DNA of 64,000 nt from Deinococcus depolymerans (GTDB lineage: Bacteria; Deinococcota; Deinococci; Deinococcales; Deinococcaceae). Shown piece after piece: positions 36,818 to 45,912 of this stretch (positions are counted from its first letter, which is position 1; each line of letters opens with the position of its first letter). Below the pieces are notes generated by a model that saw only the letters and a list, made by a program, of their open reading frames with translations, made no database searches and was not told where the DNA came from. The stretch lies in NCBI RefSeq assembly GCF_039522025.1, contig NZ_BAAADB010000031.1:62001-126000 (forward strand), given 5' to 3'. The translations under genes were made by a program, and so were the position numbers.

Positions 36818-37375
36818 GATCTCCTGCAAGGGAATGGCCGCCAGCCACGCGGGCACCTCGTCCGGGGCGTACGTGTCGAACACGAGCCGCGTGAGGGACA
36901 CGAGCGGGTAGCCCTCCAGATCGCCTTCGACGGGGCGGCGGTCGACGATGCAGGCGATGGCGGCGCAGCGTCCTCCGGCGGCTTCGGCGGCGCGGACGGC
37001 TTTGAGGACGCTGCCGCCGGTGGTGAGGACGTCTTCGACGGCGATGAAGGGTTCGCCGGGCTTGATGGTGAACGCCTCGCGGATTTTCATGCCGCCGTGG
37101 CCGTCTTTCTCGGCGAAGATGGCGCGGGTGCCGTAGTGGCGGGCGGTTTCGTAGGCGAGGACGACGCCGCCCATGGCGGGGCCGATGAGCAGGTCGGCCT
37201 GGATGCCTTTCTCCTTGAGGCGCTGGGCGAGGGCCTGCCCGATCTGTTCGGTGAGGTGGGGGTGCTGGAGGACGGTGGTGCTCTGGAGGAATTTGGGGCT
37301 GTGGCGACCGGAGGCGAGGAGGAAATGGCCTTCGTGGTACGCGCCGGCCTGCTGGTAGAGATCCAGGACGTTCAT
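36815..37375 (-). CDS. pyrE: Orotate phosphoribosyltransferase
   Basis: 186 residues. An AATACT -10 lies seven bases before the ATG. The start VLDLYQQAGAYHEGHFLLASGRHS is typical of PyrE, and the PRPP-binding loop is AVEDVLTTGGSVLKA. It makes orotidine monophosphate in pyrimidine synthesis. The stop codon is supplied by the right flank of the adjacent repeat copy. Confidence 0.95.
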   Translation of the reverse strand: MNVLDLYQQAGAYHEGHFLLASGRHSPKFLQSTTVLQHPHLTEQIGQALAQRLKEKGIQADLLIGPAMGGVVLAYETARHYGTRAIFAEKDGHGGMKIREAFTIKPGEPFIAVEDVLTTGGSVLKAVRAAEAAGGRCAAIACIVDRRPVEGDLEGYPLVSLTRLVFDTYAPDEVPAWLAAIPLQEI

Positions 37376-37483
37376 GGAGGTCAGTATTTCATCCTGGGTG
37401 GCCGGAGCGGTGTCGGTTGGGGGCCGGGTCGCTTGGGGGGCTGGGTTCCATTGCGTGGGGGTGGGGTGGGGGCATGATGGTGC

Positions 37484-37687
37484 ATGGATTCGGTGACTTT
37501 TCCGGGGGCGGTGACGGTGGGGGCGCGGCGGCGCCTGCTGGGCATCTCGCTGGTGGCGCTGGCGCGGGAGGCGGGCGTGTCGCCGGAGGTGCTGCGGCGG
37601 CTGGAGGCGGGTGAGTACGATCCGCGGAGTCTGCATGTGGTGGCGCGGCGGGTGCTGGCCCGGCGACTGGACATCACGCTGGAGTAG
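37484..37687 (+). CDS. Small XRE-type helix-turn-helix protein
   Basis: 67 residues. An HTH is visible in ARRRLLGISLVALAREAGV followed by SPEVLRRLEAGEYDP, the form of a Cro/C1-type DNA-binding domain. Nothing else is attached, so it is a minimal DNA binder. The -10 is unclear (CATGAT five bases upstream is weak). A 138-base gap to the RNase H-like gene holds nothing I can support. Confidence 0.65.
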   Translation: MDSVTFPGAVTVGARRRLLGISLVALAREAGVSPEVLRRLEAGEYDPRSLHVVARRVLARRLDITLE

Positions 37688-37825
37688 ATGGGGGGCGCGT
37701 AGGCGTGCTGGCTGATGCGCGGCGTCCGCACGGCGCGCTTGAATGACGCGTGAAGGAAACGCCGGGCGCAGACTGGGCGTTCGCCGTGAAGAATGACAGG
37801 CGGGGCGGGTGGGAGGTGGTGCGGC

Positions 37826-38578
37826 GTGAATCAGGCATTCGTGGATGCCAGCTGGAATGAGGGACCGGACGCCGAGGGGCGACTGGTGGGCGTGGGCGGC
37901 TGGGGGCTGGTGCTGATCGTGCCGGGGCAACTGCCGGCCCGGTTTCAGGGGCAGCTGCGCGCGCCGGACAACAATGCCGCCGAGGTGCGCGCGGTGCTGG
38001 AGGCCGTGCGGGCCGCGCCGCCCGGCGAGGCGCTGACCGTGCATACGGATAACGAGGCGGTGATCGCGTCGGTCGGGCGCGGGCGGGGGCCGGAGGTCCT
38101 GACGGACGCGGCCCGCGAGGTGCTGGAGGAGGTTGCGGCGCGGGGCGTGGGTCTGCGCGTGCGGTACGCGCCGCGCACGCGGCGGCACATGCTCACCGCA
38201 CACGAGCTGGCGAACGACGCGCGGCGGGGCCTGGGCACGCCGGGCCTCACGGCCACCCGGTCGGACGTGCTGATCGAGCAACGCGCGGCGGGCGACGAAG
38301 CCCGCGTGAGCCTGCGCCGCCCTGGGGAGCGCGTGACGGCGCACGTCCCGCTGGACGTGATGTCCGAGGTCCCGCCGAGCGCGCAGGCCCTGCTGGCCGC
38401 CGTGGGGCTGGCCCTGCCGGGCGAGGTGCTGGTGGTGCGGCGGGCCAGCCGGGTCGCGCAGGCCCTGTGGCACCGGCCCGAGCGGGCGCTGCGGGCGGGC
38501 GCGCAGGCGACGCTGCAACTCGCGCGCCGCGCCGCCGACGAGAACGGCGTGCAGGTCGAATTCCTGGGCGTCGGCTGA
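37826..38578 (+). CDS. RNase HI-like protein with C-terminal extension
   Basis: 250 residues from a GTG with SD GGAGGTGG upstream. The first 135 residues carry the RNase H acidic set: FVDASW (Asp), NNAAEVRAVLEAV (Glu), VHTDNEAVI (Asp) and AHELANDARR (last Asp). An RNA strand in RNA-DNA hybrids is the expected substrate. About 115 residues follow (VLIEQRAAGDEARVSL to the end) with no family I recognise. The next gene starts within 2-14 bases. Confidence 0.8.
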   Translation: MNQAFVDASWNEGPDAEGRLVGVGGWGLVLIVPGQLPARFQGQLRAPDNNAAEVRAVLEAVRAAPPGEALTVHTDNEAVIASVGRGRGPEVLTDAAREVLEEVAARGVGLRVRYAPRTRRHMLTAHELANDARRGLGTPGLTATRSDVLIEQRAAGDEARVSLRRPGERVTAHVPLDVMSEVPPSAQALLAAVGLALPGEVLVVRRASRVAQALWHRPERALRAGAQATLQLARRAADENGVQVEFLGVG

Positions 38579-38592
38579 AAGTGTTGGAAACA

Positions 38593-39117
38593 ATGTTGGA
38601 AGTTGTCACAGAGACCGTTGCGCTGGAGCGCCTCCGGCAAACGGGGGAACTCGCGCATGTCCGTCTGGCCTCCTTGGATCTGGAGCAGGTGATGGGAGAC
38701 AGCCTGGAAATGAACATCCGCATCACAGATTGCGTCATCGACGTTTTGAGCGGCTTAAACGTGAGTTTTCTCAGCCTCCTCTCCGTGACCCGGTGCCAGT
38801 TGACGACCCTGAACTTCCATATGGCCTACCTGTTGGGGGGAGCGGTATTCCGCGACTGCCTCGTCACCGGAGCCGCAAGTTTCGAGATGGGTGGGCACAA
38901 CGAACCTGGGTGCCCGTTTCACCTTCAGGGCTGCACGTTCGGGGGTTTCGTGAGCTTCTGGGACTGTTGGTTTCCCTCGGATGTCATCATCGAGGACTGC
39001 GACTTTCAGTCTGGGAGTAATCTTCTGGGAAACGAAGGAGAGCCGTACCGGGTTCAATTCGACGGGCCGCTCGTCCTGCGAAACGTGAGGGGGGAGCTTC
39101 ATCTGCCCGGCGGCTGA
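38593..39117 (+). CDS. Pentapeptide-like beta-helix protein, foreign-looking base composition
   Basis: 174 residues from the ATG at 38593; a GTG at 38581 is also possible. After a helical start (VTETVALERLRQ) the chain repeats short units with C or F every five residues (GAVFRDCLVTGAASFEM, FHLQGCTFGGFVSFWDCWF, VIIEDCDFQ), resembling pentapeptide-repeat right-handed helices. It is clearly richer in A/T and uses codons such as TTG, TTT and ACA that neighbours avoid, suggesting horizontal acquisition. Function unknown. Confidence 0.6.
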   Translation: MLEVVTETVALERLRQTGELAHVRLASLDLEQVMGDSLEMNIRITDCVIDVLSGLNVSFLSLLSVTRCQLTTLNFHMAYLLGGAVFRDCLVTGAASFEMGGHNEPGCPFHLQGCTFGGFVSFWDCWFPSDVIIEDCDFQSGSNLLGNEGEPYRVQFDGPLVLRNVRGELHLPGG

Positions 39118-39153
39118 TGTCGGGGGGGCGCAGGCATTACGCTGGGCAGCATC

Positions 39154-41616
39154 ATGAGGTTCTCTTCGTTCGCGGTGGAAAGTGGTGGGGTGGCGGCGGC
39201 CGGCGGGCAGGGGTCCGAGGTGCGCGTGTGGGGCGAGTCGGATGTGCTGGTGGTGTCGGCGCCGCTGCCGGGGGTGCTGCGGGTACGGTTGATGCCGGAG
39301 GCGCGGGCGAACTCGCTGGGCTTTCCGCGCGTGCCGGTCAAGCAGAGTTTCGCGGTGCGACCGGACCTGCCGGATGGCCTGAGCCTGAACGCGGCGGACC
39401 TGGAGGACGAGCTGCTGGTGATCGGGGGTGGGTTGTCGTTCCGGCTGAACCGCGTGTCGGGGGCGTGGCAGGTGCTGACGGGGAGTGGGTCGTCGGCGCG
39501 GGTGCTGGTGTCGGCGCCCGTCTGGGGCGGTGAGGCGCCCACGCAGCGGCCGGCGCTGGATGCCGAGCGCTTCAACCTGCGCCGCTCGCGCCTGAGCCTG
39601 GACGCCCCGGAGGGCGCGGCGTTCCTGGGGTTCGGGGAGCGGGTGGGGCCGATCGACAAGCGCGGCATGCACCTGACGTTCTGGAACACGGACTGCTTCC
39701 CGCACCACACGGAGACGGACCCGCTGTACGTGTCGGTGCCGTTCACGACGGTGCTGCATGAGGGCCGGGCGCACGGGGTGTTCGTGGACGAGCCGTGGCG
39801 GATGGAGGTGGACGTGGCGCGCGCGCATCCGCAGGAGGTGCGGTGGGCGTCGGCGGGGCCGGAGCTGGACGTGTACGTGCTGTCCGGGCCGCGTCCGGCG
39901 GATGTGTTGCGGCGGTACGCGGACCTGACGGGGTACGCGCCGATGCCGCCGTTGTGGGCGCTGGGGGCCGGTCAGAGCCGCTGGGGGTACCGCACGGCGC
40001 AGGACCTGCGGGACGTGATTCAGGGGTACCGGGACCGGGGGCTGCCGCTGGACAGCGTGTACGTGGACATCGATTACATGGATGCGTACAAGGTGTGGAC
40101 GGTCAGCCGCGCGAACTTCCCGGACCTGCGGGCGTTCGTGCGGGAGGCGGGCGCGCAGGGCGTGAAGCTCGTGCCGATCATCGATCCGGGCGTGAAGGTG
40201 GAGGCCGGGTACGACGTGTACGAGGAGGCCGTGCGTGGGGATCATCTGGTCCGCACGGCGCGCGGGGACGTGCTGGTCGGGGAGGTCTGGCCGGACCCGG
40301 CGGTGTTCCCGGATTTCACGCGGCCCGAGGTGGTGGGCTGGTGGGCGGGGCGGCACAAGTTCTTCGCGGACCTGGGCATTCAGGGGCAGTGGAACGACAT
40401 GAACGAACCGGCGTGCTTCAGTCTGCGCCAGCCGCGTGAGACGGAGGGCAAGACGCTGCCGTACGACGCGCGGCACGGGAACCGCTCGCACCTGGAGGTG
40501 CATAACGCGTACGCGAACGGCATGAGCGAGGCGAGCCGCGCCGGGTACGCGAAGTTCAGTCCGCAGGTCCGCCCGTGGATTCTCACGCGGGCCGGGTACG
40601 CGGGGATTCAGCGGCACGCGACCGTCTGGACCGGGGATAACACGGCCACGTGGTCGCACCTGGCGCTGAGCCTCCCCATGATTCAGGGCCTGGGCCTGAG
40701 CGGCATTCCGTTCGCCGGGGCGGACGTGGGCGGGTTTGGCGGGGACACGACCGGGGAACTGCTGGCCCGCTGGTACCAGGCGGCGGTCGGGTACGCGTTC
40801 CTGCGCAACCACTCGGCGCTGGGCACGGCGGACCAGGAACCCTGGCGGTTCGGGGACACCTTCACGGACGTGATCCGCGCGGCGCTGAACCTGCGTTACC
40901 GGCTGCTGCCGCACCTGTACACGCTGGCGCAGGCGGCGACCCGCACGGCCCTGCCGGTCATGCGGCCACTGGCGCTGCACTGGCCGGCCGACGAGGACGC
41001 GGTGCGTGAGGACACGCAGTACCTGCTGGGCGAGGGCCTGATGGTCGCGCCGGTCCTGCGGGCCGGGCACCGCCGCCGGCTGGTGTACCTCCCGGCGGGC
41101 CGCTGGGCGGAGGTGTTCAACCTCTCGGAGTTCGGTCCCGTGCACGCGGGCGGGCAGCATGTCGTGGCGAACGCGCCGCTGCACACGCTGCCCATGTATC
41201 TGCGGGCCGGCGAGGCCATCCCGGTCACGGAGCCCGCGCCGCACACCACCTCGGCCCGCTGGGAGCGGCTGTCGTGGCTGGTGCACGCGGGCCGCGACGG
41301 CTTCATCGGGCAGCTGTTCGAGGACGCCGGGGACGGCCCGGCCGGGGGTCGTCTGACCCGGTTGGTCGGCGAGCGGCAGGGCACGCGGCTCGTCATCCGC
41401 CGCGAGGCCGACGGGGACGCCGGGACGTTCGAGCAGCGCGAGGCCCTGCACATCCTGGGTCTGACGCACGTGCGTGAAGTGCAGGGCGCGGCCAGTTTCG
41501 CGTACGAGGACGGCGTACTGCGCCTGACCCTCCCGGCCCGCTGGCAGGCCGTGACGCTGAACCTGGACGAGGAAGACGACGACACCGTGCCGACCGACAC
41601 GCTGCCCATCGACTGA
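39154..41616 (+). CDS. Alpha-glucosidase-type glycoside hydrolase family 31
   Basis: 820 residues. TACGCT (39138-39143) lies ten bases before the ATG. An N-terminal beta-sandwich (to about residue 250) includes FLGFGERVGPIDKRG. In the barrel the nucleophile Asp is in WNDMNEP (about residue 415) and the acid/base Asp in WTGDNTATW (about 490). C-terminal beta domains follow. No signal peptide, so cytoplasmic; likely hydrolyses alpha-glucosides such as maltose. The stop codon is also the left edge of a repeat copy. Confidence 0.92.
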   Translation: MRFSSFAVESGGVAAAGGQGSEVRVWGESDVLVVSAPLPGVLRVRLMPEARANSLGFPRVPVKQSFAVRPDLPDGLSLNAADLEDELLVIGGGLSFRLNRVSGAWQVLTGSGSSARVLVSAPVWGGEAPTQRPALDAERFNLRRSRLSLDAPEGAAFLGFGERVGPIDKRGMHLTFWNTDCFPHHTETDPLYVSVPFTTVLHEGRAHGVFVDEPWRMEVDVARAHPQEVRWASAGPELDVYVLSGPRPADVLRRYADLTGYAPMPPLWALGAGQSRWGYRTAQDLRDVIQGYRDRGLPLDSVYVDIDYMDAYKVWTVSRANFPDLRAFVREAGAQGVKLVPIIDPGVKVEAGYDVYEEAVRGDHLVRTARGDVLVGEVWPDPAVFPDFTRPEVVGWWAGRHKFFADLGIQGQWNDMNEPACFSLRQPRETEGKTLPYDARHGNRSHLEVHNAYANGMSEASRAGYAKFSPQVRPWILTRAGYAGIQRHATVWTGDNTATWSHLALSLPMIQGLGLSGIPFAGADVGGFGGDTTGELLARWYQAAVGYAFLRNHSALGTADQEPWRFGDTFTDVIRAALNLRYRLLPHLYTLAQAATRTALPVMRPLALHWPADEDAVREDTQYLLGEGLMVAPVLRAGHRRRLVYLPAGRWAEVFNLSEFGPVHAGGQHVVANAPLHTLPMYLRAGEAIPVTEPAPHTTSARWERLSWLVHAGRDGFIGQLFEDAGDGPAGGRLTRLVGERQGTRLVIRREADGDAGTFEQREALHILGLTHVREVQGAASFAYEDGVLRLTLPARWQAVTLNLDEEDDDTVPTDTLPID

Positions 41617-41752
41617 TACGGATTCCGTTTGTTTCGTTAACAACCCGGAACAGCACCGGGTTGCCAACTCCACGTCCGGAACCCGCCCAGCTTCCACTCG
41701 CATCCGCTCGGATTGAACGGCTTTGTAAGCCATTCAATCGGAGTCGGTGTCA
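41614..41752 (-). repeat. MITE-like repeat copy bridging two convergent stop codons
   Basis: A 133-bp core, minus orientation. The left flank TGA (41614-41616) is the glucosidase stop and the right flank TCA (41750-41752) is the stop of the queuosine transporter gene on the other strand. The flanks do not match each other. Stem 2 is CAACCCGG/CCGGGTTG, perfectly paired. Confidence 0.9.
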
Positions 41753-42313
41753 GGTGGCGCGCGCGGCCCGGCGGATGCGGAAGGCGAACAGCGCGGCGAT
41801 CAGGTACTTGATCACGATGTCCGCGAAGATGATCTGCGCGATCTGCGAGGCGGGCATGTCGCCCCAGAAGGCCAGCAGGTTGAACAGCACGCTGTCCAGC
41901 GGGACGCTCACGGCGTTGCTGGCCAGCACCCGCGTCCACCAGCTGCGCTGGATGAGGCGCTGGTACACGGCGGTGTCGGCGAGTTCTCCGGCCAGGATCG
42001 CCAGGAAGCTCGCGCCGATGAAACGCCAGGGCGTGCCCGTGATCAGGGCGACGGCGGTGTTCACGATCAGCGCGGCGGCAATGGCGACGTACACGGCGTT
42101 CAGGCCGCCGGCGCGGTGAATGCGGTCGCGCAGCGTGAACACCGCCGCGAAGAAGATGGTCCCCACGCTCAGCAGGCCGTACAGCGGCAGCGGAATGAAG
42201 GTGTTCAGCGTCAGGTTGGCGAGCAGGATGCTCAGGGCGTACAGCGCGATCAGCCGCAGGGGCAGCGGGACGGGCAGGTTCCGCGCGGGGGTGGGGTTCG
42301 CAGGGGTGTTCAT
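41750..42313 (-). CDS. Queuosine precursor transporter (VUT/YhhQ family)
   Basis: 187 residues, SD GGAGGT before the ATG. Six hydrophobic helices; the segments SILLANLTLNTF, GELADTAVYQRL and NAVSVPLDSVLFNLLAFWG match YhhQ-type proteins, which take up preQ0/preQ1 for queuosine synthesis. I looked for a preQ1 riboswitch in the 57-base gap upstream and found none. The stop codon lies in the flank of a repeat copy. Confidence 0.85.
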   Translation of the reverse strand: MNTPANPTPARNLPVPLPLRLIALYALSILLANLTLNTFIPLPLYGLLSVGTIFFAAVFTLRDRIHRAGGLNAVYVAIAAALIVNTAVALITGTPWRFIGASFLAILAGELADTAVYQRLIQRSWWTRVLASNAVSVPLDSVLFNLLAFWGDMPASQIAQIIFADIVIKYLIAALFAFRIRRAARAT

Positions 42314-42370
42314 AGGCGTGACCTCCGGCCGCAGCGACAGCACAGGTCACGGGCCGCCCCCGAGCTTAGC

Positions 42371-42532
42371 TCATACGGACTGCCGTTTGTTTCGCCGACA
42401 ATCCGGAACTTCACCGGATTGCCAGCTCCACGTCCGGAACCCGCTTCTCTCCTTCTCTGCGGGGCAGCTCTCCGAGTCGCATCCGCTCGGACCCAGCGGG
42501 CTTTGCAGCCCATTCAATCGGAGTCCGTATCA
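42371..42532 (-). repeat. MITE-like repeat copy, long variant, TCA/TCA flanks
   Basis: A 156-bp core between TCA 42371-42373 and TCA 42530-42532. It carries an extra segment of about 23 bp (GACTCGGAGAGCTGCCCCGC read on the minus strand) that is shared only with the copy at 5193. Stem 2 is CAATCCGG/CCGGATTG. Confidence 0.9.
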
Positions 42533-42576
42533 TGCGGGCGTCTGGGCGCCGGGACGCCCGGCGGGGGTGCGGCCGC

Positions 42577-43089
42577 TCAGCGGCGGCGGCCGAAACGCAG
42601 GCGGGACGGCGCGGGTTCCGGCATGCCGGCCGGGGGGGCCACGGTTTCCAGTTCACGCACGGCGCTCTGCAGCCACTCGGGGTACGCGCCGGCTTCCAGC
42701 AGTTCGGTGCGGGGAATCCAGTCGGCGGCGCTGACCTGTTCGGGATTCGGGTCGAGAATCCCGGCGCTGTACTCGGTGCCGAAGATCAGGTTCAGGCGGG
42801 CGTCCGCGCCGCTGTCCTGCGGGCTGCGCGAGGCGTGCGACCCGACGAGTTTCAGGTCACTGACGACCAGTTTCACCTGCTCGCGAACCACGCGGCGCAG
42901 GTTCATCTCGACGAGGTTCAGGCCGCTGCTGCCGCCCAGTAACAGTCCGGGCAGCCCCTGACGGCCGCCGGGCAGCAGGGGCAGGCGCGGCTGGACGATC
43001 AGGTAGGCGTCCCGGTTGCGGATCAGGGCGAAGACGCCAACCTGATAGGTGGCGGGCAGGGTCTGTTCATCGGGGTGAATACTGGTCAC
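42577..43089 (-). CDS. Nudix-fold protein with a degenerate Nudix box
   Basis: 170 residues from a GTG with SD AGGAGA four bases upstream; TACAAT at 43156-43151 is a suitable -10 for a short leader. The fold is seen in YQVGVFALIRNRDAYLIVQPR and WIPRTELLEAGAYPEWLQS. Where the Nudix box should be there is GGSSGLNLVEMNLRRVVREQVKLVV: the RE pair remains but the EExG metal ligands are gone. Hydrolase activity is doubtful. Deinococcus genomes carry many Nudix proteins. Confidence 0.75.
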   Translation of the reverse strand: MTSIHPDEQTLPATYQVGVFALIRNRDAYLIVQPRLPLLPGGRQGLPGLLLGGSSGLNLVEMNLRRVVREQVKLVVSDLKLVGSHASRSPQDSGADARLNLIFGTEYSAGILDPNPEQVSAADWIPRTELLEAGAYPEWLQSAVRELETVAPPAGMPEPAPSRLRFGRRR

Positions 43090-43150
43090 GTCGTCTCCTG
43101 ATCGGGCGAGGCCGCAGGTGGGGGATGCGCTGCGGTCGCCTCTGACCGTC

Positions 43151-43156
43151 ATTGTA
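43151..43156 (-). promoter_or_regulatory. -10 element of the Nudix-like gene
   Basis: TACAAT on the minus strand about 62 bases before the GTG. It overlaps a potential upstream ATG, which argues for the SD-led GTG start at 43089. Confidence 0.5.
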
Positions 43157-43180
43157 GGCGTTGGTGCTGCGCGCCGCTTC

Positions 43181-43882
<702 letters not shown>

Positions 43883-43972
43883 GGGTCCAGCTTACGCCGA
43901 TGGCGGATGGCGGATGGTCAACGGCGTGTGCGCGGCGTGCCCGCCCAGGTCAAGCCGACCCACTCCCCTCCT

Positions 43973-44929
43973 TCACCCGAAGCGGAGCACGTACGACACG
44001 CTGGCGGGGTCGCGCACGAAGCCCAGGCGGTCGTTGATGGCGAGCATGGGGGCGTTGTCGCTGGCGTTGTCGGTGCGGATGGTGGTGGCGCCCAGGGTGC
44101 GGGCGGCGCGGATCGCGGCGAGTTTCAGGGCGGTGGCGATCCCCTGGCCGCGCCAGGGGCGGGTGACGCCGGTCAGGCCGGTCAGCAGGTCGGGGCTGGC
44201 GTCACTGCGGAACAGGGTGGTCTGGCCGATCCACTGCCCGCCGGCCTCGGCGATCAGGTACGCGTCCGGCAGGAGGCCGGGGTCGCCGAGGATGGCGTCC
44301 TCGAACACCTCTCGGCTCAGGGGCGTGGCCGGTTCGGAGCGGGGCACGTCCTGGCGCACGTCGCTGATGAGGGCGTGCAGGCGGGCGGCGAGGTCCGGCG
44401 TGCCGGCGGCGCGCAGGTCGGTGAGGCTGCGGAGGCGGACGCCTCGCGCCTGCACGCGGGCCTCCAGCCCCACGTACGGGGCGGGGTCGAAGTCCGGGAC
44501 GTGCAGGGTGGACATGAAGTACCGTTTGCCGCCCGTGAAGCCCCGGCGGGTCAGGAAGCCGGGCGTGACCGGGTGGTCCTCTCGGGCCAGGATGCGCGCG
44601 GATTCGGCATTCCGGGTGTGCAGGTCGGCCGCCAGGGTGTCCCAGAGGGCCGCGCCGATCCCGCGTCGCTGCGCGTGCGGCGCGACGGCGAGGTCGAGGT
44701 CGTAGCGGTGCGGGTGAAACGCGCCGGGGTTCTGGTGGTATCCGGCGACGCCCGCCACCTCGCCGCCGGCGTGGGCGACGAACACGGCCCAGCCGTGCCC
44801 CCAGTCCTGCTGCTCACGCATCTGGCGTCGGTACTCGTCGCCGGTCAGTGGTTCGTGCGGGTTCGCGCCGGTCAGGATCGCGGCGGCGGCGTCCCACCCG
44901 TGTTCGGTGATGGGCGTGACGGTGATCAT
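43973..44929 (-). CDS. Two-domain GNAT acetyltransferase
   Basis: 318 residues, two GNAT domains. The acetyl-CoA loop of the first is APHAQRRGIGAALWD (about residue 85) and of the second RPWRGQGIATALKLAA (about 265), followed by NDRLGF. The start overlaps the stop of the next gene (ATGA). Third in a minus-strand run of three paralogues; substrate unknown. Confidence 0.88.
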   Translation of the reverse strand: MITVTPITEHGWDAAAAILTGANPHEPLTGDEYRRQMREQQDWGHGWAVFVAHAGGEVAGVAGYHQNPGAFHPHRYDLDLAVAPHAQRRGIGAALWDTLAADLHTRNAESARILAREDHPVTPGFLTRRGFTGGKRYFMSTLHVPDFDPAPYVGLEARVQARGVRLRSLTDLRAAGTPDLAARLHALISDVRQDVPRSEPATPLSREVFEDAILGDPGLLPDAYLIAEAGGQWIGQTTLFRSDASPDLLTGLTGVTRPWRGQGIATALKLAAIRAARTLGATTIRTDNASDNAPMLAINDRLGFVRDPASVSYVLRFG

Positions 44930-45912
44930 GCGTCCACCTGACCGCGTTGCATCTCGACCCAGGCGACGCGCGGGCGGAAGCCCAGGCGGTCGTTCAGGGC
45001 CAGCATGGGGGCGTTGGTGGTGGCGTTCCCGGTCCAGACCTCGCGGGCACCCAGGTCCCGCGCGACGCGCAGCGCGGCGACCTTCAGCGCCAGTGCCAGC
45101 CCCTGCCGTCGCCACGCGCGGGTGGTGCCGGTCAGGCCGGTGTTCAGGCGCTGCGGGTCGTTCAGGTCCCGGTGCAGTTCGGACAGGGCCGCGACCTCGC
45201 CCGCCGGGGTGACGGCCAGCAGCGTGCCGTGCGGCAGGTGTTCCGGGCGGTCCAGGCGCGTCAGGAAGTCCCCGTAGGTGACCGGGGTCGCGGCGGCGGT
45301 GCGGGGCACGTCCTCCCGCGCGGCCAGCCAGCCGGCGTAATACGCGCGGCGGGCGGCGTCCTCGCCCAGTTCAGTACCGAGGTCGGCCAGGGTCACGGCA
45401 CGCAGCCCGCCGGGCAGGATCGCCCGGTCCGCCCAGGCGTCCGGGTCGAAGTCGGCCATGTCGAGCACATTGTCGAAGAACCGCATGACCTCCCGGAACC
45501 CCCGCGCCGTCAGGAAGTGCAGGCCGAGCGGTTCGTCCTCGTACGCCCCGGCCAGGACCTCACGTGCGCCCCGCGCCTCCAGGTGCGCGGTGACGTGCGC
45601 CGCGAGCGCCGCGCCGATCCCCTGGCCGCGCGCGCCCGGATGCACGCCGACCTCGGCGTGGTAGCGGTCCGGGTGGTACATCCCGCCGAACTGCAGCGTG
45701 GACGCCGCGCCCAGCAGCGCCCCGTCCGGGGTGTGCGCCACCCACTGCGCGACGTGCAGGCCCAGCGGGTGCGACCGCAGCGAGTGCAGGTCGTGCGCCA
45801 GCGACTCAGCGGTCTGCGGGTGGCGGGGATTCACGGCGCTCAGCAGGTCCGCCAGGGCGCCCAGGTCGGCGTCCGTGGCGGGGCGCAGCGCGAAGGGTCG
45901 CGGGGCGGTCAC
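44926..45912 (-). CDS. Two-domain GNAT acetyltransferase
   Basis: 328 residues from a GTG overlapping the stop of the first GNAT gene. Domain 1 has HPGARGQGIGAALAAH, domain 2 TRAWRRQGLALALKVAALR with NAPMLALNDRLGF. Its second half is close to that of the 43973 protein (both have the PMLA-NDRLGF end), so the genes arose by tandem duplication. Confidence 0.88.
   Translation of the reverse strand: MTAPRPFALRPATDADLGALADLLSAVNPRHPQTAESLAHDLHSLRSHPLGLHVAQWVAHTPDGALLGAASTLQFGGMYHPDRYHAEVGVHPGARGQGIGAALAAHVTAHLEARGAREVLAGAYEDEPLGLHFLTARGFREVMRFFDNVLDMADFDPDAWADRAILPGGLRAVTLADLGTELGEDAARRAYYAGWLAAREDVPRTAAATPVTYGDFLTRLDRPEHLPHGTLLAVTPAGEVAALSELHRDLNDPQRLNTGLTGTTRAWRRQGLALALKVAALRVARDLGAREVWTGNATTNAPMLALNDRLGFRPRVAWVEMQRGQVDA

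Noticed and set aside
42314..42370. preQ1 riboswitch before the queuosine-precursor transporter
   Set aside because: The gap is only 57 bases and no aptamer-like stem-loop with an A-rich tail is visible.
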